DNA of 40,038 nt, taken from Chrysochromulina parva (taxonomy: Eukaryota; Haptophyta; Prymnesiales; Chrysochromulinaceae). Each line of letters starts with the position of its first letter. The first letter of the stretch is position 1. Positions 18,422-28,467 of this stretch are shown piece after piece. The position numbers and the translations under genes were made by a program. Where the stretch lies: the NCBI GenBank assembly GCA_002887195.1, contig PJAB01000120.1, forward strand, positions 1-40,038. The letters run 5' to 3'. The notes under the pieces are model-generated. The model did no database searches and had not been told where the DNA came from. It saw only the letters and a list, made by a program, of their open reading frames with translations.

Positions 18422-20654
18422 ATGGCGCCGAAGCGCGAGTTCGACGTCATCATCTACGGAGCGACAGGATACACGGGCGAGCAAGTCGCTCGGGCGCTCG
18501 GCGGGATGGCCGCGTCGGGCGGTTCATGGGCGTGCGCTCGCTGGGCCATCGCAGGCCGTTCCAAGGCCAAGCTTGAGGCGATGGCGACCAAGCATGGCCT
18601 CAAGCCCACAGGCGTTGTGGTGGCCGACGTGGGCGACTCCGGTTCGCTCACGGCCATGTGCGCACGCGCTGCAATCCTCATGAACGCCACCGGCCCATAC
18701 CGCTTCTACGGCGAGCCGGTCGTCACGGCGTGCATCGCGGCCAAGACCGACTATGTCGACCTGTGTGGCGAGCCCGAGTTCATCGATCGGTGCCTGCTTC
18801 GGCACACTGAGGCGGCCAAAGCGGCAGGCGTGATCATCGTGCACGCGTGTGCCTTTGACTCCGTGCCCGCAGACATTGGGACGCTCTTCACCGCGCTGCA
18901 GATGCCGCCGCCCAGCCTGTGCGCGCACGCCGACATGTACCACACCTTCTCCGTCGATGGGCCACTCGAGGGGGCGGCCGCTCACGCGACGACCTTCTAC
19001 GCGGCCGTGCACGGCTTTGGCGGCGCCAAGGAGACGCGTGCGCAGCGCAAGGAGCTCCTCGCCAAGCTCGAGGCCGAGGCACCTGGCTCGTCGGTGGGCC
19101 CCGTGCCCCTCGGCCCGCGTCTACGGGTCGCCACCGGACCCACGTACAAGGCGGAGCTGGGCCAATACGCGTTCCTCTTCCCTGGCTCGGACGTGGCCGT
19201 CGTGCGCACCTCGCAGCGCGCCCTCGCGCGCGCGCCGCGCAAGCCCGGCGAGCCCTACCTCACGCCCCAATTCGGCGCCTCGTTCTGCGTCGCGGGTGCG
19301 AAATGGGCGCTGGCCACGGCGGTGATGGGGCTGCTCTTCAATGTCCTGTCGGCGCGCAGCTGGGGGCGCAAGCTGCTGCTCAAGCATCCGAAGCTGTTCA
19401 CGCTCGGCGCATTCACGGACGAAGGGCCGTCCGAGGCCACCCTCGCTGCCTCCTCATGGAAGACTACCTTTTTTGGCAAGGGCTGGGCGCAAGCTTCAGC
19501 CGAGGCACCGCCGAAGACGGGCTTCGACGTGCTTGTGCGCACCTCGGTCTCGGGCCCTGAGCCCGGCTACATTGCCACGTCACTCATGTTCCTCGCCATG
19601 GCGCGCTGCGTGCTCGAGGACCGGCCGCTCCTGGGCGTGAGTGGCGGCGTCTTCACACCGGGCGCACTCGTGGGCTCGGGCGGCTCGGTCGGTGTGAATC
19701 GGCTCGTCGAGCGCCTCCGTCGGGTGGGCATCCGTTTTGAAGTCGAGGAGAAGCGCGCGATCACGCCCAAGCCGGGGCAAGGGGGCTCGCAGGCGGGTGG
19801 TGACGACAAGGCGCCGCAGCAGCAGCGGCCTGTGTGGCAGACCGCCCTCAATGCATGCGCGCTGTTCGGCTGGCTCGGTGTGCTGAGCTTCCTGTGCTGG
19901 GAGTGGGAGAGCGTGAGCGGCGCGTGGGGCTCGACGCTGCTCAGCACGACGCTCGCGCTCGAGGCCGTGTGTGTGTTTGAGCTCGCTCAGATCGTGCTCG
20001 GGACGGCGCGTGGCAATGTGTTCCTTGGGGCCATCGTGCGCGGCGTGCGCGCGATCAGTGCAATCGTAGTGCTCCCCGCTATGCCACACGCTCTCCCGAC
20101 CAAGATTGTGCTGCTCGCGTGGAGCCTGACCGAGGTGTGCCGCCGCCCGGTGATGGCCTCTGATGACCTCTGATGGCTTCGAATGGCCTCTCTGATGGCC
20201 TCTGATGGCCTCTGATGGCCTCTGATGGCCTCTGATGAGCCTCTCTAATGGCCTCTCTGATGGCCTCTGTTGGCCTCTGATGGCCTCTGTTGGCCTCTGT
20301 TGGCCTCTCTGAGGGCCTTCTGAGACCTCGCTGATGGCCTCCTCTGACCTCCTCTGACCTCCTCTGACCTCCTCTGGCCTCATCTGGCAGGTGTGCCGCT
20401 ACCCAATGTTCCTCGCGCCGGCGAGCCGATCCGCGCGCCGGCTGCGCTACCTGGCTCCCATTCTCACATTCCCACTCGGTGCGGGCGCCGAGGCGTACGC
20501 TGCGTACAGCAGCCTGGGCATGTTCACCGGCCGCTCGATGCTCTTGCGCGGCTGCGTGGCGATGGTGGTGCCCGTCAATGTGCTGCTGGGCGGCTTCTTT
20601 GGCTATCCCATGATTCTGGCCAAGGCCAAGGGGGCTCTTAAGCGTAAGGAGTGA
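18422..20654 (+). CDS. Fusion of saccharopine-dehydrogenase-like oxidoreductase and 3-hydroxyacyl-CoA dehydratase (658 aa, two exons)
   Basis: Exons are 18422-20134 and 20391-20654, joined in phase 0 (LTE|VCRYP). Residues 1-445 are an SCCPDH/trans-acting enoyl reductase family protein: Rossmann GATGYTG near the N-terminus, then DYVDLCGEPEF, HACAFDSVPADIG and GGVFTPGAL, as in the family. After a basic, Gln-rich linker, residues 472-655 match the membrane dehydratase of very-long-chain fatty-acid elongation (HACD/Phs1/PAS2), including the hallmark LLAWSLTEV and exon 2 LRYLAPILTFPLGAGAE. By gap-free alignment the catalytic Tyr is Phe598, while the catalytic Glu is kept (Glu605). Several hydrophobic segments suggest ER membrane anchoring. 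Dehydration and enoyl reduction are consecutive steps of elongation, so the fusion is functionally suggestive, but activity of the dehydratase half is doubtful. SCCPDH relatives can have other substrates. Confidence 0.88.
20135..20390 (+). repeat. 256-nt introner-like intron made of TCTGATGGCC repeats
   Basis: A GT-AG intron in the reductase-HACD gene. After the first 18 nt it is almost wholly a degenerate tandem array of TCTGATGGCC and variants (CTCTGTTGGC, CTCCTCTGAC). The first 18 nt (GTGTGCCGCCGCCCGGTG) match the first 18 nt of exon 2 (GTGTGCCGCTACCCAATG) at 14 positions, so the intron is bounded by a direct repeat whose left copy sits inside the intron. Splicing restores the conserved HACD sequence, which confirms the boundaries. 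Retention would give a stop after about 12 codons. Confidence 0.9.
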
Positions 20655-20734
20655 GGGCTCACATTGCAGGTAGTCCCTTGTTTTCTTTCCGTGGTGCAAA
20701 GCGTTGTACTGAGCACCACGTAGGAATTGATCTC

Positions 20735-21430
20735 ATGACCTCCTTGATGATGCTTGTCCCTGTGCTCGTGGCTTCAGCGGTACAAACGTGTCATCGCAGT
20801 GCTCCCATGTTTCTGCACGGTGCCTTCGGCCGCGCGACCACGCCATGGCGACGTGTCTCATCGCCGCCAATCGCTGAGGAGAGAGTGGCAGCCGATTCGG
20901 AGCTACCGCCGCAGGCCGCCGCCCAGGACAGCGCAGGTACGGACGAGCCTCCCGTGGAGCGTGCGGCAGAGGCTCCACTGCCGCTCGGTACGGCGGTGGC
21001 CGACCGCTCCGTCAGAGGGGCGGAGCGCAGCCGCAGCTTGTCCAAGTTTGGTGAGCGCCACCCGGGCGCGACGGACTGGCTGCGACGCGACGCGGGCGAG
21101 CTCGCGTGGCGCTCGCGGCTGCAGCGCGATTGGGCCGAGCAGGACGGGCAGGCGCTCGATCGCACCCTAGTACAGCTGGGCACGACGGCCGCAGACGAGG
21201 ACGACTGGCGCGTCGTCGAGTTCGAGGGCTTGCTCCGCCGAGAGCAGACCTGGCGTGCGCAAGTGTACCGCTGGTGGCTGGGCGTGTGGGATGCCTCGGG
21301 CGATGAGTACCTCTTCAAGCCGGGCGAGGACGACACGTTTGGCTGGCCGTACACGCGCCTTGATGGCACGCCGTGGGAGTCCGGCCCGCCGCGTGGCCTG
21401 GAGTCTGGGCGCGGGCGGCGACCGCCTTGG

Positions 21431-21469
<39 letters not shown>

Positions 21470-22573
21470 AACGAGGCGGTCGGTCGGAGGCGCCGGGCGC
21501 GCCGCGTCCTTCCGTCGAGCAGCAGGCCGCGCGCGTCGGCGGCGCCGCAATCGGCTCGGCGCCGGCGCACGGCCTCGTACTATGAGGAAGAAGATGAAGA
21601 TCGTGGTGCGGAGGACATGGTGTACGGAGGTCGCCCTCGACGGCTTGGCTCGTGGCAGCGGCGCGGGCGGTGGGGCGGAGGGCGCGGAGCAGGGGCGGAG
21701 GACGAGCCATTCGAGGAGGACGACGAGGACAATGCGGGGGTGAGCGAGGGGCTCGAGCGCGTCGCGGCGACTCTCGGCGGTACCCCCACGCGTAGGCGAC
21801 GTGACGGGCGCCGCTCAGCACGCGAGTACGAGGAGGAGGAAGAGGAGGAGGGCGACGACGACAAGGACGATGCCCCGAGGCGGCGATGGTTCGGGTGGGG
21901 GCTGCGAGAGCGCTGGCGGCGCTGGCGAAGCCGGGGCAGCGAGCGAGCCAACGACGCCCAGGACGACGCCCAATCAGCGCCCAGCCGACGCAGCGGCGGA
22001 CGCAACAGCGGTCGCAGCGGCGGCCGCAGCAGCGGCAGCGGCGGCCGCAGCAGCGGTCGCAGCGGCCGCGGCCGCGGCGGCGGCAGTGGCGGCAGCGGGA
22101 GCGCCTCGAGGACACCGCGCGCCGCCGTGAGCGTCTCCTCCAAGCAGAACGCGTACATCGACAGGCGGCTCGAAGTCCTGGCTGAACGGGTGGAGGATCG
22201 GCTGCGAGGATTGCGGGCAGAGGAGACGGAGTTACTCCGTCGGCGCGAAGAGGCGAGCGAGCGGCTGCGCGCGCTACGCTCGTCGATTGAGCGCACGGGT
22301 GAGGTTGTGCTCGAGGATCGAGATGCGGTGGAGACCAAGGCAGATCGCTCGCAATACCGCTCGCTCGAGGCCGTCGTGGCGCAGCTGAGATCGCAGCGAG
22401 ATCGCGCGTGGGACGCCATCGATGAGGCCGAGGCGCGCCTCGACGAGATCGAGGCTGCCAGACGCACCCTCGAGAAGCGCGGCATGAACGGAATACTCGC
22501 CATCGTCGAGGAGCGGCGCGCCGGCGTGTCGCCCGCGCTGCGCAACTACCTTGCGAAGCTGCTGGAGATGTGA
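20735..22573 (+). CDS. Probable secretory- or plastid-targeted disordered coiled-coil protein (612 aa)
   Basis: I do not recognise the family. The ATG at 20735 opens with a hydrophobic signal-like segment (TSLMMLVPVLVASAV), followed by a basic Ser/Thr/Arg-rich stretch that could be a plastid transit peptide. Residues about 100-210 are a Trp-rich globular-looking region (FGERHPGATDWLRRDAGELA; WRAQVYRWWLGVWD; FKPGEDDTFGWPYTRLDGTP). The middle holds acidic (GAGGAC)n-encoded Asp/Glu tracts alternating with Arg-rich and Gly/Ser/Arg repeats. The last 150 residues are a heptad-rich coiled coil (RRLEVLAERVEDRLRGLRAE). It begins only 80 bp after the stop of the fusion gene, on the same strand, so its promoter must be very short or overlap that gene. 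Confidence 0.7.
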
Positions 22574-23049
22574 CGAGTGACAATCAAACTGTCACATGCC
22601 GAAGGGGGGGAAGCAGATTCCCAGCGCACACGACGGGCGACCAGTCGCACTTTATGTACGCGTTCCGTCGCTGTACCGACAGTTCCGTGTCGTTTCACGA
22701 ACATGTGGAGAAACCGCCGAAAGCAAAACCGACTATTTTGGCATTCGGGCCGAACAGTGACGAGTTATCGAGTACCGGAGGTAAAGTTTATGAAGTTTGT
22801 ACCGGTACCGGTTGCAACCGGAGCATGAACCGGAGGGTTCAGGGTACTGACCGGGGGGGCTGTGAACCATTCAAGACAGAATCTGGTTGGGCACGCAGGA
22901 TTCGGTGTAGGACGGCGAAGGCCCCTTGCGCTGGATGAGGTGTCGGTGGGCCTCAAATGGGAGATACTTTCGTATCGCGAATGACGAAATCGCACATGGC
23001 GCAATCAAGCGGCCCGGCGACGGGGACCGAAACCTTCAAATCCCCTTCA
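22574..23049. other. Intergenic region before the PsbP-family gene
   Basis: No gene recognised. ACCGGT-rich sequence (GTACCGGTACCGGTTGCAAC around 22799-22818) forms a short palindromic cluster. The frame of the PsbP-family gene is open upstream to an ATG at 22957, so part of this may be coding if that start is used. Confidence 0.45.
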
Positions 23050-23859
23050 ATGGCAAGGGAGACAATGGCAAGGGAGACGACGTGTGGGCGGCTACTCTTG
23101 CTTCTGGCGCTGGCAGCTCACTCCGATGCGGTTCCACCGCGCGCAACTCTCGCCAGGCAACTCACTTTCACAATGCCCTGGCCTAATATGCCGCGGCGGG
23201 CCCTGCTGAATTCGGCCACCGCCGCTGCCATACTGAGCCATTGCCGTCCGCCAGCCGCCGCAGCAGGTGCCTCCGCGGCCGTGTTCGCGCAGCGATTCTC
23301 CGTCGCTGGCAACATCTCGCCGCTGCCGCCGCTCGGGCAGTACAGTCGCTACGAGGATCAGCTTTCATCGCCCAAGGGTGCCAAGGCGCTCTCGCTCACG
23401 ATGCACTTTGACTTCCCGCAGCAGTTTCAGCAGATTGGCCGCGCGCTAGGAGGAATCGCATTCGTCGACGGCAACTCGGGGCTGCGAGTCTTCGTGCTCA
23501 GGGCGCCGCTGCCCGGCACCGCCCTCGCCGAGACGCCGAAACAGTGGTTTGCCGAGTCGATCTTCAGCCCTGATGGGCAGCTGGTTCGCGAGGGAGTCGA
23601 GATCGACGCCTACAAGACGACGTCGGCCAAGATGATCGACGCGCCCGAGGGGGCCGCCACGGCGCGACGCCGCATCGCTCTCAAATATACCGTGATCACG
23701 CCGGCCAACCAGCGCGCGACGGATCGGTTCGCCTTTGCTGATGTCTACGAGGTTGAGGGCGTCGCGTACATCCTGTTCACCTCCGCCGGCGCCACCAAGT
23801 GGGAGGGCGGCGAAAAGGAGCGGTGCGAGCGCATTGCGGACTCCTTCTTTGTTGGTTGA
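23050..23859 (+). CDS. PsbP-family thylakoid lumen protein with tripartite targeting (269 aa)
   Basis: The C-terminal 190 residues fit the PsbP fold used by photosystem II and by PsbP-like/PsbP-domain proteins: a start near YEDQLSSPKGAKALSL, a central ITPANQRATDRFAF, and a closing VAYILFTSAG, ERCERIADSFF, as in PsbP C-termini. The leader is informative. An ER signal (CGRLLLLLALAAHSDAV, about residues 12-28) is followed by a basic transit-like stretch. A second hydrophobic segment then begins with twin arginines (MPRRALLNSATAAAIL, Arg49-Arg50) and ends in an Ala-rich cleavage-like site, as for Tat import into the thylakoid lumen. This supports a secondary plastid. The start is uncertain among in-frame ATGs at 22957, 23050 and 23065; the latter two come from a 15-nt duplication (MARET twice). 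Which PsbP subfamily it belongs to is not resolved. Confidence 0.85.
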   Translation: MARETMARETTCGRLLLLLALAAHSDAVPPRATLARQLTFTMPWPNMPRRALLNSATAAAILSHCRPPAAAAGASAAVFAQRFSVAGNISPLPPLGQYSRYEDQLSSPKGAKALSLTMHFDFPQQFQQIGRALGGIAFVDGNSGLRVFVLRAPLPGTALAETPKQWFAESIFSPDGQLVREGVEIDAYKTTSAKMIDAPEGAATARRRIALKYTVITPANQRATDRFAFADVYEVEGVAYILFTSAGATKWEGGEKERCERIADSFFVG

Positions 23860-24273
23860 GCGCGCGCTGCGCAAAAGCATGTCGTTCTCAACATTCACAC
23901 ACGTGTTATCGACGTCTCGATCGCGTCGTGTACCGCAACACGTGTTCGTAAACGTAATCGAATAACCGACGGTCGGAGAGGAACTTGAAGCGGATCGAAT
24001 GTTAACTCGCACAAAAGTCTGAGGCCATGATTTCAGGCTTTTCATTACTACTATAGAGAGTATTGATGAATTACAGTAATGGGAATCCAGCACCGACGTT
24101 GAGTCACAGTTCCGCCATCCGGACCTTTACGTAAAGACCTTGCGACTGCCCTTTTTGTGAGCTTACTGTACGGTCCCTACACCCTGTGCTGCCTTCGTGG
24201 TTTTGAGATGCATGTATTCGTGTTTAACGACAATTCACACGCAACTTGAGCGCGCCACTCAGAGTTTTGCACA
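23860..24273. other. AT-richer intergenic region
   Basis: Space between two plus-strand genes with lower GC content than the genes. I see no ORF, RNA gene or strong repeat. Confidence 0.5.
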
Positions 24274-24966
24274 ATGGAGGCATCCGACTGCCTTCCGGGC
24301 CGTTCTGTCGGTGGACTCGCCGGAGTCAAGCTCAGGTTCCGACCGCAGCTCTTCTGGCAAGAGCTTTTGCCAGAGCACGTGGTGTCGTCGAGACATCTTC
24401 AATTCAATTGCGACATGGCCACCGGCCGAAACTATGCGCGGCTTCCGTCCGAGACGTCGTACAGCGCGCACGGAGAGTACGCATTCTCGATGGCTCACGC
24501 TGTGCCCGACGCCGATGCCGACCCCGCCGCCGCCACGCATGTGGCACGAGCGCTCCGTGAGGCGGCCACGTTCCAGGAGAGCCTCACACCGCTGCGACAC
24601 TTGATCTCGTCGTGCTACTGCACGCGTGACACATTAGCCGAGGCGCTGACCGAAGTCGCTCGCCAGGGGAACATCGAGGGGTGCGAGCTGCTGCTGCGTG
24701 CTGGAGCTGATCCTCGGGCGACGCCGCATGGCAAGACGGCGCTGCACGTTGCCGTCGAGGAGGGCCACGAGCCAGTGGCACATGCGCTCGCCAAGGCCGA
24801 CCCAAGCACGATCGCCATCGAGTGCTACGGCTGCACGCCAGTGAAGCTGGCGCGCGAGCGTGACATGGCCGGCCTTGCGAGGCGGCTCGAGGCGCACGCG
24901 CAGGAGGCGTTGAGCGCGCGCGCGATGGCCACTGATAAGCCCCCGATTGCCCTGAGCCACGGCTGA
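24274..24966 (+). CDS. Small ankyrin-repeat protein (230 aa)
   Basis: Residues about 118-185 make up roughly two and a half ankyrin repeats: AEALTEVARQGNIEGCELLL, then AGADPRATPHGKTALHVAV and EEGHEPVAHALAKADP, followed by a degenerate repeat (YGCTPVKLARERDMAGLARR). Ankyrin repeats mediate protein-protein binding. The N-terminal 115 residues have no recognised domain, and the ending is short and basic-polar. The ATG at 24274 is the first in frame. Partner and pathway cannot be told. Confidence 0.8.
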   Translation: MEASDCLPGRSVGGLAGVKLRFRPQLFWQELLPEHVVSSRHLQFNCDMATGRNYARLPSETSYSAHGEYAFSMAHAVPDADADPAAATHVARALREAATFQESLTPLRHLISSCYCTRDTLAEALTEVARQGNIEGCELLLRAGADPRATPHGKTALHVAVEEGHEPVAHALAKADPSTIAIECYGCTPVKLARERDMAGLARRLEAHAQEALSARAMATDKPPIALSHG

Positions 24967-25646
24967 CGGCTGAGACGACAATCATGTTCAGGGTTAGGGC
25001 GGCCGATTGTCAGAACACATAGGAATCGACTCGATCGCCTGTTGGGCGCTCGAAGCACTACACGCTCTACTATGTACGCGCTGTCGCTGATGACACGTAT
25101 CTGTGGCCATTTAACGTGAACGTGATCGTGGACGTGATGACACGTATCCGATCTTGACGAAATAGAATTGAATAGTTTTAGCTTTTAGGTACAAGGATTC
25201 TTGATTCTTGACGTCCTGAGACAGAGTTTGAGTACACGTAGCGCGACGCGACGAACACCCGAACACCGGGGGGGAACACCAGCGACCCCTGCTTGTGGGG
25301 AGTCCTAGTAATACATATCGGGAGCTCCGACGGCGTTTTGTTCGAGATTGTTCATTCTTTCCCAACATAAAAACTTGCATCTTCTGCATCGTAACATCTT
25401 CCGACGGCATCCATCCCGACAAAGTCTACCAGGGGAACCGGACTGTGAGAGTGCCGACCAGCGCGAACGGCCTGCTGCTGCACGCCGGCGCGGTTTGCCT
25501 GGCAGCCTGCCTGGACCGTCCAGCCTGCTGCCTGAGCCTTTGCGCCACCGTTTGGCTTCCCGCTCAAGCTGACGGCGGTGTCGCCCGGACGCTCACATTG
25601 CAGGTCGCAGAGCAACAGGCCTGGAAACTTGACCCTCTGCGTCGGA
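24967..25646. other. Intergenic region upstream of the CELF-like gene
   Basis: The left part is AT-rich, the right part GC-rich with CTG/CCTGCC-rich sequence at about 25465-25545 that may be 5' UTR or an unrecognised upstream exon. A 15-nt phrase GCTCACATTGCAGGT near 25588 also occurs near 20656 between two other genes. I see no supportable gene. Confidence 0.4.
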
Positions 25647-28467
25647 ATGGACAGCCCTCAGTCACCGCCCACCTCTGTGGGCGATGCTGATGATCCTACA
25701 AAGACACCCTTCAAACTCTTCGTGGGGCAGGTGCGGCACAGCCACTCTCGGCCGCAGTGGCAGCAGCGATCGCAGCATGCCTACGCACGAGCCCTCTGCG
25801 CTGCGACGGCCTCCACGCATGCCGGCCGCGGCGCCCACCCGCCCTGGGCGGCCTTCTCGCATGCCGGGCGCGCCACCCACCCGCCCCGGCCGCGGCGCGC
25901 AGGTTCCAGTCTCGATGACAGCCGAGCAGCTGCACCCGCACTTCGAGCCCTTTGGCCACATCGAGGAGGTGAGCATCATTTTGGACAAGGCGACTCAGAT
26001 GTCGCGCGGCTGCGGCTTCGTGACCTTCTCGACGGAGGAGGCGGCGCGCGCGGCGATCGACGCGCTGAGCGACCAGCTAGTGCTCAACGGTAAGCCGCTC
26101 GTCGTGAGATGGCCTGAGATGGTCTCTGATGGCTTCTGATGGCTTCGGATGACTTCGGATGACCTCCGATTGCCTCCCTCATCAGGCAAGCCGCTCGTCG
26201 TCAAGTTTGCCGAGGGACTCCGTCAGAAGATGGAGACCCGTCTGGTGGTGACCAACGTGCCTCTTGAGACGACCGAAGCTGACCTGAGCGAGCTCTTCGG
26301 AGATCACGGTGAGGTGAAGCAGGTGCAGATCACGCGGCGGTTGGATGACAGTTCGTTGAAGAGCAACGCCGCGCTCGTGCGCTTCGCCAGCCGCGCGGAC
26401 GCCGTCGCCGCGTGCGCCGCCCTCAATCACACGAGCACGCTGCCCGGCGCGCAGCAGACACTCAGCATCCAGTTTGCCGAAACGCGCGAAAGTGCCCCAA
26501 CGAGCCCTGTGTCCAACGGCTGTGCGACGGCCGGGCATGTGCCCTCCGCCACCGCCACCGGCCACAAGAGCGCCGTCTCGGGCGGTGGCGTCGGCGCCGT
26601 GCCTACGAGGCACTCGGCCATGCCCACGGGCTATGGCGCCCGAGACGGCGCGACCAACGGCCGGTCGATGGCCGCGCACATGGGGATGGGTCCAACGGTC
26701 ATGGGCACCTCGATGGGCATGGGGCCGTATGGGATGAGCGGTGGCCACATGGGCAGTGCTGCCCACGTGAGCGGTGGCAGCGCCGGCGGCGCGGCGGTGC
26801 CTCCCGCGGGCCCCCTCGGCCTCAACTCCCTCGGCTTCAAGATCTTCGTGGGGATGATCCCGTACTCGACGGGCGAGGCGGAGATGTACGCGCTCTTCGG
26901 ACAATTTGGGCCGCTCGCCGAGGTCTTCATGATGCGAGAGAAGGACGGGCGCTCGAAGGGGTGCGCCTTCATTCGCTACTACACCCAGGAGGCGGCCAAC
27001 CAGGCGTGCATGCAGCTCCACGGAACGTTCGCGCTGCCCGGCGCGGCGCGCCAGATGGTCGTCAAGTTTGCAGAGCCCTTCGAGCCCCGCAACCCGAACC
27101 GCGCGGCGGCGGCGGGCACGTACGGGGGGCAGATGAGTCCGCCGGGAGGGGCGGGGGGGATGGGGCGCTACGGCGACGCAGCCGGCGCAGCCGGCGGCGG
27201 CGGGCAGATGGGGCAGATGAGCTTACCGCCGCACATGGGAGTGCACGGCATGTCGTACGGCATGGCGCCGTACGGCATGGCGCCTCTGGGCCTCGGCGCT
27301 GACGGCGGCCAATGGATGGCGATGCACGGGCACAGTCGAGGGACTCTCCCTACGGGAGGGGGCATGATGGGGGGCGCCGTCGTTGGCGCGGTGATGGGCG
27401 GGCCCGGCGCCATGAACGGCATGAACGGCATGCACGCCGCGACGGTCGGGATGCACACGCCGATGGGGATGGTGCCGAGCATGGGCTTGGGGCCGATGGG
27501 CATGGGCGCATCGATGGGCATGAATCCCTACGGCGGTAACTCTATGGATCACATGCCCGGCATGCACGCGATGCCATACGGCGCGGGCGGATATGCCCAG
27601 CACGGCGCGGGCGGATATGCGCAGCACGGCTATTCGCAGCAGGCCTATGGCAGTACGTACTCGCCAGCGATGATGGATGGCACGCAGCTGCCGCCGCCGC
27701 CACCAGGCAGCAGCTGGGGCGCCGAGGCGCACTCGTGGGGCGCCGATGGCTCTGGCAGCCCAACCCATGACGACTCAAGCATGTACCATCGAGTCGGCGC
27801 CGAGATGGGCGGTGCCCGCTACGGCGCCAGCGTGCTGTACCCCCCTATGCAACGATATGCGAACGGCAAGGGGCACGGGCACGGCAACGGGACAGGCAGC
27901 GGGTTTGAGGGCCAGATGTCGGCGACGACGCACTCGGATCAGGCTGACTCGCCGTCGCAGGGCCAAGCTTGGGATCGTCTGCACGTGACGAACCTCCCGC
28001 GCACCTTCACAGAGGAGGACGTGGCGCAGCTCTTCTCTCAATACGGCGCGCTCGCGGAGGTGTTTCTCCAGAGGAAGAGTGATGGCTCTCCCAAGGGAAG
28101 CTTCTACGTCTCGTTCGCCACGGCCGCCGACGGGCACAATGCGGCCAAGGCGCTGAACAACTACACGCTGCCGTCGACCAACCGGCCGCTCTCGGTGCGT
28201 CCCTCGACTGCACGGCGGAAACCGGAGTCGCCTGAAGATCATCGGAGGGCAGCCGGACCTGAAGATAATCGGAGGGCAGCCGGAGTCGCCGTAGGCAAAC
28301 CGGCCGTGCCGCGCGCGGCGGCCATGGGGCCAGCGTGCGCGCCGCCGGTGGGTGGCGCGAAAGACGGCGAGGGCCTCGGCGCGGGCGGCAAGCCAGGCGC
28401 CCTGGCCGAACGCGCAATGCCCGAGGGCATCCTCGAGGCAGGGCCAGAGGACGTCCCCATCTCGTGA
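25647..28467 (+). CDS. CELF/Bruno-like RNA-binding protein with four RRMs (850 aa, three exons)
   Basis: Exons are 25647-25730, 25903-26089 and 26186-28467. The joins restore VGQ|VPVSMTAEQL and LVLNG|KPLVVKFAE, both conserved in CELF-type RRMs. RRM1 is at about 22-100 (RNP2 LFVGQV, RNP1 RGCGFVTF), RRM2 at 108-190, RRM3 at 308-390 (KIFVGM, SKGCAFIRY), and RRM4 at 688-768 (LHVTNL, KGSFYVSF). A 300-residue Gly/Met/Tyr-rich low-complexity linker separates RRM3 and RRM4. Animal CELF proteins have three RRMs with a long linker before the last and act in splicing, translation and mRNA decay by binding U/G-rich RNA. The arrangement here is similar with one extra domain. Alternative starts upstream are possible. 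Confidence 0.88.
25731..25902 (+). other. Ordinary 172-nt intron 1 of the CELF-like gene
   Basis: Phase-0 GT-AG intron between VGQ and VPVSMTAEQL. It is GC-rich, contains two related copies of about 45 nt with CGCATGCCGG and CACCCACCCGCC phrases, and does not share the TCTGATGGCC array of the other introns. Confidence 0.85.
26090..26185 (+). repeat. 96-nt introner-like intron 2 of the CELF-like gene
   Basis: Phase-1 GT-AG intron. Its first 16 nt (GTAAGCCGCTCGTCGT) match the first 16 nt of the next exon (GCAAGCCGCTCGTCGT) with one difference. The rest is a short array of GATGGCCT/TCTGATGGCT units ending CTCATCAG. Same sequence family and same structure as the intron at 20135-20390. Confidence 0.9.

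Noticed and set aside
21315..22583. Minus-strand open frames opposite the coiled-coil gene
   Set aside because: Arg/Pro/Ser-rich mirror of Asp/Glu and Gly codons on the plus strand; no ordered features.
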